A stretch of DNA of 64,000 nt from Proteromonas lacertae (lineage: Eukaryota; Sar; Bigyra; Opalinata; Proteromonadidae): the NCBI GenBank assembly GCA_002245135.1, contig NGBS01001162.1, forward strand, positions 286,088 to 350,087. The letters are read 5' to 3'. Of the stretch, positions 10,126 through 21,082 are shown piece by piece; the stretch's first letter is position 1, and the number at the start of each line of letters is the position of its first letter. A program made the translations under genes and the position numbers. A model generated the notes under the pieces. The model was given only the letters and a program-made list of their open reading frames with translations, searched no databases and was not told the origin of the DNA.

Positions 10126-12783
10126 ATGAATGAATCTAAAGGAGATTTTAAAGATAATTCTGATAGTATTCACTTTTATTTATATAATTTTTATATGATA
10201 GTATTCTCACCTATCGTTGAACAAATAATTACCACAGCTAGTAATGATATAAGAGATATTTACAGATTATTACAGTCAATAGGAAAACAACATATCGATA
10301 ATGAAGTAAAAGAGATCGAATGGTATAATAATCAAAAGAATTTGGGTGTAAAGTTAGTTGATATTCTTCAAACTCTTGGAAATGATAGTTCAAGATTTTC
10401 AGAAACTCATATACAACATGGATTATTAAACATAATCACTTTATGTAGAATTTTATTATCACCAGATTGTAATGTTAATTTAAATGATCCAGTTTTTTCT
10501 CAGGATTTAATCCCCATCAGTAATAAAGATATTACAAGAATCTTATGAGAATAATCGATCAATCGATATATTTCGTTCAGAATTATATCGATTCTTACTT
10601 TATTCAATAAAGCAAGAAACCAATATAAAATCCAATTTTATAACTCAAATATTACAATCAATAGTTGATCTATTAGATATAGAGATAAGTTATGCAGATA
10701 TAATTGACCCTCCAAATACACAACTGTTAATATGTCAATTATTCTATTTATTAATCCAAAATTGGTCAAAAGAAGATAAAATAGAATTCTTTGATAAATA
10801 TGATATTCAGGATATATCATTAAAACTAAGTAGTATTACCCATGAAAAAGTAAGATTACTGTCATTAGATACAAATATAATACAATTATTATATCAAAAT
10901 AAGAATGAAGATATAAATAAAATAATCAAATTTACTGATGAAGAAAAAGAAGGTATTGAAAGAGAGACTGAAATTATGAACAATTTAGATCCTCATGAAC
11001 ATGATGAATATATTAGATCAACTACAAAGATACCAAAAGTGAAGAAAATGAGTTTAAATGATAATGTGATTGAATCATTAAAACAACCATCAACATCATC
11101 ATCATCTTCTTCTTCTTCAGATAAGTCTAAATCTCCATTAACTAAATCTAATAATATCAGTTCACCTGTTGAAGATTTACCAGTTACACATTATTTAACT
11201 CAAAGTGGAAATATCAATGATGATGAAGAGGAAAAAGAAAAAGATGAAGATATACGTACAATACCAACCAAAGTTGAAAAATGTAATAATCCCAAGTTTA
11301 ATTCATATTTTTATCACCTAAAATATCAATATAAAAATGTATATATATAATTTTTATTATTTAAAATAGAAAAAAATGGAAAAAGAATTAAATAATCCAG
11401 TAACTGATATGAATAGTGATGAAATACTGTATGATACTGCTCAGAAGTATAAATACAAATTATTTGATAAAATCAGTCATTATGGTGAAGATCATTTCTA
11501 TAAGAAAGTACCAGTGGCTTACAAAATGTGTAAAGTAATTGATAAAAAGTCAAATTATTTAAAAAATGACAATGGTGAAAGAGATTTGAGTAATTATAAT
11601 ACAAAATTTCCACCTGGTTTTAAACAGCCTCAAGGAACTCGATTTATTAATTCATATAAAAGACACAAGCAGTTTTTAAGTGCAACTGATCCATCAAATC
11701 CATGGTGGAAAGTGCAAATTAATCATACACCTTTAGATATTCGTAGAATAACTGAAACACCTGTTTTACATAATTATAAGTATAAATCAATCGATAATAA
11801 TCCATATGGTCAATTCTTGAGTGATATTTCAACTGATATTCATAAAATTAATAATATTTCTATTCCTTTTACACCTGATGATTTTATTAAAGAAAGTCAT
11901 GAGAGAGAAACTTCATCGTTTGAAAATGAAATAGCAAAAATGAAGAAAACTCCAATATTTCCATACATTGATCAACCTCATGTTAGTAGTGAATTATGGA
12001 TAAGATATTGTTATAATATACTAGTAAAAGATGGAGATAACAATGATAATACAACTGCTATTAGATATATTGAGGAGATTTTATCACCTGGGTATGTTCC
12101 TGATAGAAATTATGATAAATATGTAAATCAAGTGAATGGATTAGTGAGGAAGTATCAAATGAAATACATGGATCATATTAGATTGCATGCTACACAAGTG
12201 ATTAGAAGATTGTATATATTATATTATATTATATATAGTTATTTGAAATACATTAAGAATCAAACATCAAAGAAATTAACAATGTCATTTAGATCGTCAC
12301 TTCGATCACCAAAGAGAAATAAGAAACTAACTTATAATGAACCAATAATGTGTGTAGAATGTAATACAAATAAAGCTGTACTACACTGTACAAAATGTCC
12401 AGAATCTAAAGATTTTTGTCCATCCTGTTGGGTTGATATGCATGTATGATTATATATAATACTTATTATTATTATTATTATTTATAGAGAACTCCCAATC
12501 GAAAGAATCATATTCCTCACGAAATACTGTACGAAGGAGATGATATAATTAATATTGATGAATATATATCTTGTGGTGAATGTAGTTTGAATAAAGCTGT
12601 ATTAGTGTGTAAGATGTGTGTAAAAGAACAATTGACGTTTTATTGTCCTAGTTGTTGGGTAATTATTCATGTATATGTTATATGTTATATGTTGTTATAT
12701 ATTATATATAGTCGACAAGAAATAGGCAAAATCATGAAGCTATATCGTTTCATTGTCCTGATTTAAAGAGCATGGCTAAATAA
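10126..12783 (+). CDS. Large protein with two C-terminal B-box-like zinc modules
   Basis: I do not recognise the family. A helical N-terminal half (about 300 residues, ending near KFTDEEKEGIERETEI) is followed by a Ser-rich, acidic linker. A polar middle of about 270 residues begins MEKELNNPVTDMN. The C-terminus has two related zinc modules: CVECNTNKAVLHCTKC...FCPSCWVDMH and CGECSLNKAVLVCKMC...YCPSCWVIIH. Each is followed by an NRxNH segment, which is B-box-like spacing. Introns inferred: a 36-nt in-frame intron near 10164, about 52 nt near 10475, 31 nt before MEKEL, a 27-nt in-frame intron near 12213, and two before each NRxNH exon. It may be a scaffold or ubiquitin-related protein; this is not established. 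Confidence 0.7.
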
Positions 12784-12862
12784 TTCAACAAATAACCCAA
12801 TACAAATAGATTAAAATAGTATATAAATTTATTTAACTTATTCACAATAATTTAGTTTAAAT

Positions 12863-13473
12863 TTAACAACAAAAACAGAATTTTTTTGATTTTTTATTAA
12901 AAAGCCCAGAATCTTTTTCCATTTCAAAAATTAATGTTTCAAAGGCTAAATGTACGTTCTATAAAAAACATAAATAAATATATATCATACATCACCATTT
13001 TTAGCAGAACACTCGATATAAGGACAATTCCACATTTTCGCTGTTTCTTCACCCATTTCTGTTGTTATATACCTTAGATCTGCTAAATCGACTTTATTTG
13101 CAACTAATACACAAGGACAACTCCCTATCCTCGACATTAGTCTATCTCTTATTCCTATTATTTCATTTAAAGATGTTTCAGATATTACAGAATAACACAA
13201 TAAACATCCATCTATTCCATTTTCTATTGGTCTCGGTATGCTAGCAAATTTGTCCTAATGATCGAAGATTATAGTGTATTATACCTGTCCAGGATAATCA
13301 CTAATTTTCAAATGAAATTCACAACCTTGTATTATACAATTATACTCTGATAAATTGTCTATAGTGGGAATATAAGTATCATCGAACTGACCAGAAATAA
13401 GACGTGACACTATGGATGTTTTTCCTACAGAAGGTGGTCCTATCATGGCTACTTTACGATTAGCTTCATACAT
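12863..13473 (-). CDS. Ras-superfamily small GTPase (Rheb-like features)
   Basis: Small GTPase switch. G1 is GPPSVGKTS, switch I includes DTYIPTIDN, G3 is DYPGQ in place of the usual DTAGQ, G4 is NKVDL and G5 is ECSAK. The catalytic Gln after Gly is retained. The residue equivalent to Ras Gly12 is Pro, and the following Ser-Val resembles Rheb. The C-terminus is Lys-rich and ends CFCC, a likely lipidation signal that places the protein on membranes. Introns: about 30 nt after DYPGQ (near 13257-13286) and about 32 nt after KNGD (near 12962-12993). It is a complete G domain. The exact subfamily (Ras, Rap, Rheb) is not certain. Confidence 0.88.
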
Positions 13474-13684
13474 GTCTTAAAAAAACATCAAACCGTATCC
13501 ACGTCAGATTCTTTTTTCATTCAAAATCTCTATATAATCTAAATACGAAGTGTATTTTTCTCATTTTTATGAAACAAAATTTGAAAAGTACATCAAAGTT
13601 CAGCAAACAAAAACAAAAATAAACATCAAAAAGAATAATAGTTATGTTTGTATGAGTCAAAGCTTAAATTACTCTTGAATTGCA

Positions 13685-15056
13685 TCACTCCCCAATTCTA
13701 TTGGCTATGACAGATGGTGGCCAATTTTCTGCATTTCTGACATGAGGTGGTATCAATTTTTCAAAAATCTCTGGCTTTGCTCTCACTTCTATAATAAATG
13801 GAAAAAAATAAATAATAAATTATACCAACTGGTGTAAAATTGAAAAGTGGTGGTACTGGAACTCCATTGGGGAGTTTGAGGGTTGGGGATCTAAGTTCAT
13901 CAAAGTATGGATGACATAACGAGTCTATAGCTGTAATTCTCTTTGAAGGAACATAAACCAGCATAGAAGATAAAAGATTCAATGCATCCTCAGGAATTGC
14001 TCTTTTAAACACATTAGCCCATGGTTGACACTTGATGTTAGGGAATTTTGACTCTTCATAACCAGGGTTCATTGACTGGATCTGTTCTTTCGTGGGAGTA
14101 CCTAAAATCTTAATAATTTCTACTAATTGATCTACACTACTTTCACCTGGGAAGATTGGTCTTCCTAACATCATCTCAGCAAATACACATCCCATTGACC
14201 ATATATCAATTGCACATGTATATTGTGTAGCACCAAATATTAATTCAGGCGCACGGTAATATCTTGAACAAATATAAGCAACATTTGGTTCACTTGGAAT
14301 TAGCATCTTTGCACTGCCAAAGTCGATTAATACTACAAGATGAGTCTCAGGATTAACCAAAATATTCTGAGGTTTGATATCTCTATGACAGATACCTAAT
14401 GCGTGGATATAAGCCAAAGATCTCATCATTTGATAAAGATATAATTTCACAAAAATTGGAGGCAAATGTTGACCTGCTTTAGTGTAACTTCTTACAACGT
14501 GATATAAATTATCTGGAATGAAATCCATGACAATATTCAAATATAAATCTTTCTTCTATTTTTGTAATAAATAACAATATAATATATAATATATATATAT
14601 ACAGATTCATCATGAGAGTAAAAACATTGCTTTAAATATACAATGTTTGGATGTTTCAACATCTTCATAATTTTCAATTCTCTATTTTTGAATCTTGGAT
14701 CTTGTAAGACCTTCTTTACAGCAACAATTTCTCCAGTATCACTTAATTTTCCTTGAAATACCACACCAAAAGAACCTTGACCAATTACTCTTGTCTGTGT
14801 GATACTTATTGTCTTCTAAATAAACAAATATAATTAATATATATTAATTATAAATGAATACCTTTTCTTTTGCTTTATTAGCACCCTATTAAAAACATAG
14901 TATAAAAAGTGTAGTTCATACATCCAAATTAAGTTTGCCTAATTCATTACTAAGTCCAGCATCACCTTCATCACCTGATACTGTTGAAACGAAGTGTTGT
15001 TTCTGATTATTAGTTCTACAAATAATAAATCAGATATTTTTGCTCTTATACGACAT
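13685..15056 (-). CDS. GSK3: Glycogen synthase kinase 3 (shaggy-type Ser/Thr kinase)
   Basis: GSK3 kinase of the CMGC group. Seen: the Gly-rich loop [11 protein letters not shown], the ATP-binding Lys in VAVKKVLQD, the catalytic loop [13 protein letters not shown], and the activation loop [11 protein letters not shown] with the regulatory tyrosine. The CMGC signature continues through [17 protein letters not shown] and [11 protein letters not shown]. The protein ends [13 protein letters not shown]. The start is inferred from splicing: a five-base coding exon ATGTC (15052-15056), a 36-nt intron (15016-15051), then STNNQKQHF. Further short introns fall at LNLD/GANK, before KTISITQ, after SHDES and after FTPVG. 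All essential kinase residues are present. Confidence 0.95.
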
Positions 15057-15428
15057 AATTGCTAATGCTTACTTCCAAAATGCTAAAAGTATGAAGAATA
15101 TACTTCTGGATGAGGAGGTGGTTATGAAAATAACACCAATCAAATCAACTTCAAGCCTGAAAGCTTGTGTTTCTAAATGCATTTTATTTTTTGTGTGTAT
15201 CTTGCTTAAAAATATACTAAAATTATCAACAATGCAAATATACTGCAATACTACTTTATGTGATCAAAATTGTATTATTAAAAGAACATGATTAGTTAAT
15301 TGTGTTTCTTTTAAATTAATTTATGTACAAATGATATTACAATAACCAAAAAACAATTAAAAATATACATAATTTAAAAAAATGTAAACAAAAGATAATA
15401 GAAAAAAAAAACTAATATAAATACTTTC
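15057..15428. other. Intergenic, no supported gene
   Basis: Between the divergent-side start of GSK3 and the 3' end of eIF5. A plus-strand open frame of about 80 codons (15040-15291) has no recognisable domain and overlaps the GSK3 start, so I do not call it. Confidence 0.5.
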
Positions 15429-16580
15429 TTATTCTTCAGCTTCAGCTTCTTTCAACCACATAATCATCGGTTGAGCTGCATCTTTCGCTTTCTTAATATC
15501 ATCTTCAGTAACACCTTCAATCAATCCAAATGTGTTATTAGTCTCATTCCAACCTAAAATTTGTCTTTCTGATAATATTTCATTATCATATAAAGCACGT
15601 AATATGACTGGTATTAATTTAGATTTATCAGAATGTAATTTAAGATATCTTTCTAAACAGGCAAATAGTTTCGAACCACTTTCATCATTCTTCATATATT
15701 TCTGGAATAATTCTTTCAATATTTCATCTTGACTTGATGCTAATATTGTCTTTACTGTTGTACTTAATACATCATATACAGCTTCAAAGAGTAGTAACAA
15801 TTTACCGAACTTTACATTCATTCCAATAGATAGATTCAATGAGTTTATTTTATCATTTATTTGTTCAATATCACCTGTTTTTATAGTTTCTGCAAGTGTT
15901 TCAGCTCCAATCTTGACAGCTTCATCATCAATTGTTGAATCACCATTGTCATTATCATCTTCATTGATATAATAACTATCGTCTTTCACTGTATCTTCTT
16001 CTTCTTCCTTTTCTTTATCTTTTGGTGATGCTTTCTTTGTTTTTGGCTTTTCTTCAACAATATCTCCTCCATCTTCTTTAGGTGTTAGTTTTTTATCTTT
16101 TTTCTCCTTTTTGAGTTTATCCTCTCTATCTTTCTTCTTGTTTTTAGCATCTTTTAACATGGTTGTACATAGTTTATGACCAGGATCAACTAATGGACTT
16201 TTTGTACCACAACACATACACTTATGATATATCACATCTTTTTTTATTTTTAATTCTGTTTCTGGTAAATGACATTTTGGACATAATACGAATTTATCAA
16301 TATAATTATCTAACCATTCTTCTAATTTTCCATTATCATGTAAGCCATTAACACTACTCTTTTGAGTTGCTTCATCATACCTAGATTGAGCACCGAATTC
16401 ACACCCAAAGAATTTGGTTATATCTGCTGGTTTTCTATGCAATGCATTTGCTACATCAACCATATTTTCTATTACTGTTTTAATACCATTACCACGTCCT
16501 TCTGTTTTTGATTGAATTATTGGACGTTTATATCTGTACGAAGGGTCATCGACTCTTCCAATATTTTTTTCTGAAGGCAT
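15429..16580 (-). CDS. EIF5: Translation initiation factor eIF5
   Basis: eIF5 is the GTPase-activating protein for eIF2 in start-codon selection. It is 383 residues and intronless. The N-terminal eIF2beta/eIF5 domain has YRYKRPIIQSKTEGRGNGIKT, KFFGCEFGAQS and a zinc ribbon (CPKCHLPETEL ... CMCCGTKSPL). A long Lys/Glu-rich linker follows, then a C-terminal W2/HEAT domain ending in an acidic aromatic tail with MIMWLKEAEAEE, the part that binds eIF2beta and eIF1. The GAP arginine would be Arg15 in yeast and human; the corresponding N-terminal stretch here is VDDPSYRYKRP. Length and domain order are normal. Confidence 0.95.
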   Translation of the reverse strand: MPSEKNIGRVDDPSYRYKRPIIQSKTEGRGNGIKTVIENMVDVANALHRKPADITKFFGCEFGAQSRYDEATQKSSVNGLHDNGKLEEWLDNYIDKFVLCPKCHLPETELKIKKDVIYHKCMCCGTKSPLVDPGHKLCTTMLKDAKNKKKDREDKLKKEKKDKKLTPKEDGGDIVEEKPKTKKASPKDKEKEEEEDTVKDDSYYINEDDNDNGDSTIDDEAVKIGAETLAETIKTGDIEQINDKINSLNLSIGMNVKFGKLLLLFEAVYDVLSTTVKTILASSQDEILKELFQKYMKNDESGSKLFACLERYLKLHSDKSKLIPVILRALYDNEILSERQILGWNETNNTFGLIEGVTEDDIKKAKDAAQPMIMWLKEAEAEE

Positions 16581-16802
16581 TTTGAATGTAAATGAGATTA
16601 AATGTTAATTTATATTGGTATGCTAGAGATGTTTACAAATAGGTATCAATACTTTCAAGAATTTTGCTAAGCAAGACCGTAGTCTTTAGAAAATCGAGCA
16701 AAATTAAAAAAAGGGGTATCGGTTTCCCAGTATATAAATAAATAGGGATGAATGAGCGGGATTAATGCTATATTTGAGGACCAACTGCATTTCATTTAAA
16801 CT

Positions 16803-17513
16803 ATGAAAACTGAGTATATATTCATTCTTACTATCTATATACTATAACATCTATATCTGTTGTATTTTGTAGCATTATTTTTTTCATTATATAACCTTCA
16901 ATACTATAAATTCTAATATTCGAGCAATATATAATATTTCTAGCCCAAGAGTAAGTTCATCAAGAAGAAAGTGTCGTAAGGCCTACTTCACAGCTCCATC
17001 TCACATCCGTCATGTGATTATGAGTGCTCCTCTTTCAAAGGAATTAGCCGAAAAATATCACGTATTTATATACTTCTATTGCTTGTTATTAATAATATGA
17101 TTAACAACCAATCTCCCTATCTGAATATTACATGAAGTGAGATGGATTATGATTATTCAATATAATATCTATTACATATCTTTATATTTTCAATATATTT
17201 ATATTATTATGAATAGTGTAAATCAATTCCAGTTGTAAAAGGTGATGAAGTTGTAGTAAAGAGAGGAAGTCACAAGGGAGTTTCAGGAAAAGTAACCCAA
17301 GTATACAGAAAGAAATACGTCATTCACATCGAAAATTTAGTAAGAAAGAATGCTCGTGAACAACAAGTTCCACTTGGAATCAACACATCAAACGTACAAG
17401 TCACAAAATTGAACTTAAAGAAAGATCGTAAAGATTTATTAGCCAGAAAAGACCGTACCAGATATCAAAATAAAGGTAAATTCACTGAAAGTGATGTAAA
17501 GAATGTTGATTAA
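16803..17513 (+). CDS. RPL26: 60S ribosomal protein L26 (uL24)
   Basis: uL24/RPL26, at the exit-tunnel rim of the large subunit. Exons read [19 protein letters not shown], then [23 protein letters not shown], then the KOW region [21 protein letters not shown] and a basic tail ending SDVKNVD. The first exon is only 11 coding bases (16803-16813). Introns are 16814-16943 (130 nt) and 17062-17216 (155 nt), several times longer than typical here. This resembles the retention of longer introns in ribosomal-protein genes elsewhere. I looked for snoRNAs in both introns and found only weak C/D-like words (see findings). Confidence 0.93.
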
Positions 17514-17617
17514 ATATAGAATTGAAATGTGGTCCCTATTAATATCTGTTTTTTGTTATTTTGGGTTAATATAAACAAACAAGAATAATGAATAAAAAAA
17601 GTAAATCTAATTCTTTT

Positions 17618-18228
17618 TTATGTTGAAGGTGGTGGTGGTGGTGGTATTGATTTATTATTTGAACTATTATTATTATTATTGCTATTATTATTATCTCCCC
17701 ATTTATTCTGCCATTGTCCTCTTCCTCTTCCACCTCTTCCTCCTCTGTTATTATTATTATAACCTCCTCTACCTCCACCTCTTCCACCTCTATTACCACC
17801 TCTGCCTCCACGACCTCCACGACCACCTCTAAATGCAGATGATTGTTGGTGGAATTGTTGTTGATTATTCTCTTGAAGTTTTTTCACATTTTCAATTACT
17901 TCTTCTTGAACACGAATGTATTTGATTGTATTACCTCTTATGTAACATTCGTTCATATGCCAAAATCTACTTGCATCCTATTTCATTAATAGAGCGAATA
18001 TATTATAAAAAATACTTTTGATGTTCTAATCACATCTTTTAAATTAATATTCATCCAATTATCGCAATTAAATAATTGACCATTGTAAGTTTCACCATTT
18101 TTAAGCTCAACCAACTATAAATGTAGAGTAAATGCACAAAATAAAATAAAATACCATAGGACGAGTTTCGGCTGCTTTTAGTATGTTCAAAGGCAACTAT
18201 ATATAGCATAATATTCTTAATATACCAT
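17618..18228 (-). CDS. LSM4: U6 snRNA-associated Sm-like protein LSM4 with RGG tail
   Basis: LSM4 is a subunit of the Lsm1-7 (mRNA decay) and Lsm2-8 (U6 snRNP) rings. The Sm1 motif reads [14 protein letters not shown] with CDNWMNINL; the Sm2 region reads [15 protein letters not shown] long Arg-Gly-Gly/Asn tail follows, ending in poly-Pro before the stop at 17618; RGG tails occur on LSM4 in several eukaryotes and favour P-body assembly. Splicing restores [14 protein letters not shown]. The first exon is the ATG alone (18226-18228), followed by a 29-nt intron (18197-18225). Two more introns of about 40 nt follow RPM and RTSK. Confidence 0.95.
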
Positions 18229-18306
18229 CTGCATTTTTAGTAAGTCCAATTCTTTTTATAAAAATATAGTCGTTTGATAAATTGCATTATTATCGTTTTA
18301 GATTTC

Positions 18307-19724
18307 ATGGCAGCTAAAGAAGACTGGAAGTTTGTTCAATGCTTCGGAGAGAAAACTAACACAGCTGATTTAAATAATGGTATGTAAATTTTCATTATAA
18401 CCTAGCTGATATTATATCAAGTGTTGAATTCGACCAAACTGGTGAGTATTTAGCTACAGGAGATAAAGGTGGTCGTATTGTGATTTTTGAACAAACCCAA
18501 CCAGAGAAAGGCTCTATGTTAGGTAAAAAACGAGGAGTTGAATATAAGTTCTATGCTGAATTTCAAAGTCATGAACAGGAGTTCGACTATCTAAAAAGTT
18601 TAGAAATTGAAGAAAAAATAAATCGTATAAGATGGTGTCATAGATCCAATAATTCACTTTACTTATTATCAACTAATGGTATGATTTTATTATTTATAAC
18701 ATTTTTATAGACAAAACAATTAAGCTTTGGAAGATATACGAAAAGAGATTAAAAGCCGTTTCTCAATTAAATATATCTCAAGCCAAGGGAGGAAGTACAG
18801 TTTCATCAAACTCATTACGTATACCACGTATAACAACCTCAGGATCTGTTTTATCCGCATATCCCAGAAGAATCTTCGCCAATGCACATGCTTATCATAT
18901 CAATAGTATTTCTCCAAATAGTGATGGCGAGTGTTTCATTTCAACAGATGATTTAAGAATCAATTTATGGAATTTAGAAAGACCTGATAGTTGTTTTAAC
19001 ATCGTGGATATTAAACCTGAAAATATGGAAGAATTGACTGAAGTTATAACTGTTTCTGAGTTCCATCCATTGAGTTGTAATTTATTTATATATGGTAGTA
19101 GTCGTGGTACATTGAAATTAGGAGATTTAAGACAAACAGCTTTGTGTGATCAATACACCAAATGTATTATTATATATTTTCTATTATTATTATTATATAG
19201 TATTTGAAGAAGAAGTAGGAGATCCAACAATGAAAGGATTCTTTTCAGAAATTGTCAGTTCAATTAGTGATGTTAAATTCACAAGTGATGGTAGATATAT
19301 CGTATCTAGAGATTATATGACAGTAAAATTATGGGATTTAAATATGGAGAAGAAGCCAGTAGCTACATATAAAGTTCATGACCATTTAACACCAAAATTA
19401 CCAGATTTATATGAAAACGACTATATTTTTGATAAATTTGAAGTTTCCGTTGGTATGAATAACGAATATTTCATTACTGGTTCTTATGATAGCACTTTCC
19501 ATATATTCTCTAGAGATGAATCAGTTCATAAGATTATTGAAGCTACTGCTACACCAACCAAAGTGAACAAATCCAATAACAAACGTAAAGGTAAGACTGA
19601 TTATGATCCATCTATTGATGCTATTGATTTTAACAGAAGATGTTTACAATTGTCATGCCATCCACAATCACCCAGTGTTGCTATTGGAGGTCAAAATTGC
19701 TTATTTATCTATAGTGCAGTTTAA
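18307..19724 (+). CDS. PP2A regulatory subunit B (B55/PPP2R2 family)
   Basis: WD40 regulatory B subunit that targets protein phosphatase 2A. It starts [17 protein letters not shown]55 hallmarks are visible: [55 protein letters not shown], and further blades with [31 protein letters not shown] and [14 protein letters not shown]. Introns: 18380-18405 (26 nt), about 32 nt near 18679, and about 37 nt near 19163. The protein ends after [16 protein letters not shown]. It is a full-length family member. Confidence 0.96.
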
Positions 19725-19937
19725 TTATAATAGTGTAAATAATTAATAATACTGTTGTGAGATTTATTTTTATATCTCACTTTCACTTTTAAATAACTAT
19801 TATATTATGCTAAAGAATTATATTATTTTCTTTATATTTACTGAATATGTATTGTTTGTGTGGTGTGAGTGTGTTTTATGAATTTTATAGAAAATAATAA
19901 AAATAAATATTACACACATTTACGAATTATTTACTTA

Positions 19938-20968
19938 TTAACTAATATATTTATTAATTTTCATTAATCCATTGATTTGGTGGAATAATGAAATAAAACT
20001 TTTCAAACAACTATTCTTCTCTACATTATATTTCGCTAAAAATTTTGAATCTCTTTTCACTTTTATTACATCTTCACATTTTTCAGCTGCAGCATCAACA
20101 TTATATTCCAACTCAGATATATAAACTCCGTTCTTTTCATCCACAAATTCACTTTGTAATACAATTGCATATACTCCATAATTCTGTATTTCTTGTAAGG
20201 CAATTGCTCCTGTATCATAAAATGAATAATATATAACACATCTTGATTCTGATGCATAGCTCAATAAATCTTCATGATTATAACTTCCATATTTTAACAC
20301 TACATTGTTATATTTTTTCAACAGTTTTACCAATTTCTTTCCATATCTCTTCATATTCAAATCAGCATATTTTAAAAATATTAAAAAATCATATTCTCGA
20401 TCATCCCATGATTTTATTGCACTTAATTTAGGATTAACGTTTGTACATGCTCTAAAGAATAAATATTTGTGTTTATAATCCGTTGTTTTGGATTTAGTCA
20501 TTATATGATTTCTTACTCGAGGATAATGAACAACATATCCAAATATTTTACTCATATACTCCTCTCCATTTCACTTCATATGATCTATGATAAGGAAATT
20601 CCATCCACGAAATTGGAGAAACGTTAGGACCATACAACACATTTGAAAAATTGAATTGACTTTTGTGATAGGATGTATTCAAAATACTCTGGTTGCTCGA
20701 ACCATATCACTGTTCCATTTAAATGTGAAAGACGATGAAGTTCGTTCAAAGTGATACTGGCTTTTATATAAATCTTACACATATTACTTAATTCTATTGA
20801 GTTATTTCTAAGCATATCATTAATCGATCTGGAAAGAGCTGAAGGACCATGTTTGATGTTTTCAGGAAAGATTACATACAACGATTTTAAATTGTATGAA
20901 TAATTAGTATCATCTGCAATACATGACAAAACAAATGTTATTACTACAAATACAGCATTATAAAACAT
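19938..20968 (-). CDS. Type II membrane glycosyltransferase-like protein, paralogue of the palindrome gene at 45636
   Basis: Secretory-pathway protein starting with a hydrophobic signal/anchor (MFYNAVFVVITFVLSC). It is clearly homologous to the gene at 45636-46622. Shared blocks are YGPNVSPI, RDYDFL-like REYDFLIF, KYGSY, VIYYSFYDTGAIAL, EIQNYGVYAIVLQSEFV and NGVYISELE. I do not recognise the named family; the blocks look like a nucleotide-sugar-binding C-terminal half of a GT-B enzyme. A 28-nt intron ending AAG near 20680 joins VIWFEQP to QFNFSNVLYGPNV. A one-base frame break remains near 20555, between KWRGVYE and SKIFGYVVHY, with no usable splice site; it is a sequencing error or a damaged gene. 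Confidence 0.65.
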
Positions 20969-21082
20969 TATTCAACACACTTTCCTGACAAGTTTTTGCT
21001 TGAACAAAAATTAAACAAAAACATAACCAAGTTATAAATCAAGTAGTCATATACACAAAAAAGTATTAATTTATATATAAAT

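Noticed and set aside
15040-15291. Plus-strand ORF of 83 codons
   Set aside because: Overlaps the GSK3 first exon, has no domain and its codon use does not resemble neighbouring genes.
17566-17832. Long open frames on both strands over the LSM4 tail
   Set aside because: They are shadows of the RGG/Asn repeat codons; only the LSM4 frame continues a conserved domain.
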